From Bacteroidota bacterium (lineage in GTDB: Bacteria; Bacteroidota; Bacteroidia; Bacteroidales; F082): a stretch of DNA of 6,260 nucleotides. A program made the translations under genes and the position numbers. Positions 5,924 to 6,260 of this stretch are shown here, in pieces. The stretch lies in contig JAEWWJ010000093.1 in NCBI GenBank assembly GCA_023396415.1, positions 1-6,260 on the forward strand, written 5' to 3'. How positions within the stretch are numbered: position 1 is the stretch's first letter; each line of letters begins with the position of its first letter. The notes below the pieces were generated by a model that was given only the letters and a program-made list of their open reading frames with translations, did no database searches and was not told the origin of the DNA.

Positions 5924-6150
5924 CTTGGCAACCAATTTGGGATTTGAAAATTTCTGATTTGAAAATTGTGGGTCGGGCAAATCTTCAAATCCGAAAGTTT
6001 TCGGATCAGATCTTCAAATAAACAAATCAATAAATTGGCTTTTGGTAACCAATTTGGGATTTGAAAATTTCTAATTTGAAAATTGTAGGTCGGGCAAATC
6101 TTCAAATCCGAAAGTTTTCGGGTCAAATTTTCAAATTTCCAGATCAACAA
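5924..6150. repeat. 117-bp tandem repeat, two copies, with nested palindromes
   Basis: Units run from 5924 to 6040 and from 6041 to about 6150. Both contain accaatttgggatttgaaaa, a variant aatttgaaaattg, ggtcgggcaaatcttcaaat and ccgaaagttttcgg. Unit 1 holds an 18-bp palindrome ATCCGAAA-gt-TTTCGGAT at 5989-6006; unit 2 keeps only the inner 14 bp (6108-6121) but gains a 12-bp outer arm pair (6059-6070 with 6125-6136). The right end of element copy 1 (about 2812-2856) holds a shortened single version. The period is a multiple of three, which lets an open frame run through both units by accident. Confidence 0.85.
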
Positions 6151-6163
6151 ATCAACGAATCAA

Positions 6164-6200
6164 CTCCTAAACCCTCTAAACTCCTAAACCATTCTAAACC
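6164..6200. repeat. degenerate CTAAACC repeat
   Basis: Several imperfect 8-10-base units (tcctaaac, cctctaaac, tcctaaacc, attctaaacc) lie downstream of the partial gene at the right edge. They correspond to the more regular CCCTAAA heptamers at 2899-2930. Confidence 0.6.
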
Positions 6201-6217
6201 AACAAATCAACTCCTCC

Positions 6218-6260
6218 TTACTCCTTCACCAATTTCTGCACCAGCCACTTTTCTCCGTCC
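6218..6260 (-). CDS. C-terminal tail of a probable T9SS cargo protein, partial (5' end outside window)
   Basis: Only the last 13 codons and the TAA stop (6218-6220) are visible, reading DGEKWLVQKLVKE. This matches the final strand of a T9SS type A sorting domain and resembles the end of the 488-aa cargo gene (GKWVKE). The stop is followed by GGAGGAGTTGATTTGTTG, a sequence of the same style as that following the 488-aa gene. With so few residues, the assignment rests on the ending and on the neighbouring secreted-protein genes. Confidence 0.6.
   Translation of the reverse strand, partial: DGEKWLVQKLVKE

Larger units (their letters stand above)
5584..5987 (-). repeat. ~400-bp intergenic element, copy 2
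   Basis: This is the second copy of the element at 2473-2856, in the same orientation and also ending just before a minus-strand start codon (60 bases from the lipoprotein ATG). It contains an 8-base G run at 5773-5780 where copy 1 has 10, the 75-bp identical core at 5814-5888, and a right end that merges into the 117-bp tandem repeat. Its left end carries a palindrome, caaaagcttttg at 5604-5615, that is absent from copy 1. Confidence 0.9.
5524..6217. other. 694-bp intergenic region
   Basis: No supported gene lies here. From the right-edge gene stop leftwards it contains acaaatcaac and ctaaacc repeats, the 117-bp tandem pair, element copy 2, and 60 bases of AT-rich sequence before the lipoprotein ATG. 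A minus-strand frame is open for 209 codons through it in phase with the lipoprotein, but it is entirely repeat sequence. Confidence 0.8.

Noticed and set aside
5839..6021. A 60-codon plus-strand frame
   Set aside because: It consists of the conserved element core and the first 117-bp repeat unit, so it is repeat sequence rather than a gene.
5524..6150. A 209-codon N-terminal extension of the lipoprotein gene (start at 6150)
   Set aside because: The frame runs through two tandem repeats whose period is a multiple of three and through the intergenic element. It would bury the signal peptide and LASC lipobox in the middle of the protein.

Overview
This window looks like an accessory stretch of a Bacteroidota chromosome, probably from an environmental lineage. 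Two genes carry complete type IX secretion (T9SS) C-terminal sorting domains, a third gene at the right edge ends in a sorting-domain-like tail, and a fourth is a lipoprotein with an LASC lipobox. Base composition is patchy, from about 34% to 53% GC. All supported genes lie on the minus strand, so transcription runs right to left.

Layout, read in the direction of transcription: (1) 6218-6260 is the last 13 codons of a gene that enters from the right edge. (2) 5524-6217 is non-coding and holds degenerate CTAAACC units, a two-copy 117-bp tandem repeat, and copy 2 of a ~400-bp intergenic element. (3) 4561-5523 encodes a 320-aa lipoprotein of unknown function. (4) 4456-4560 is a short gap occupied mostly by an 18-bp perfect inverted repeat. 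(5) 2989-4455 encodes a 488-aa T9SS cargo protein. (6) 2428-2988 is non-coding and holds a 16-bp tandem repeat, CCCTAAA heptamers and copy 1 of the ~400-bp element. (7) 1468-2427 encodes a 319-aa T9SS cargo protein. (8) 1-1471 encodes a secreted metzincin-type zinc metalloprotease that overlaps the previous gene by 4 bases (ATGA) and runs off the left edge in a beta-helix-like region.

The genes all encode exported proteins. Only the 319-aa cargo protein and the protease look like a translationally coupled pair; together they form an AT-rich island. The protease changes from about 34% to 53% GC partway through, which suggests that a divergent N-terminal part was joined to a beta-helix module typical of the resident genome.

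The most unusual signal is the ~400-bp element, present twice and each time ending 45-60 bases before a minus-strand start codon. The two copies differ at many positions but share a 75-bp identical core containing a weak match to the Bacteroidota promoter consensus. They also share two hairpins in which all six stem substitutions between copies preserve pairing, but only in RNA read from the minus strand. This fits a structured RNA (a 5' leader or a small RNA) rather than a protein-coding repeat. I do not recognise the family, and with only two copies visible the model is an inference.
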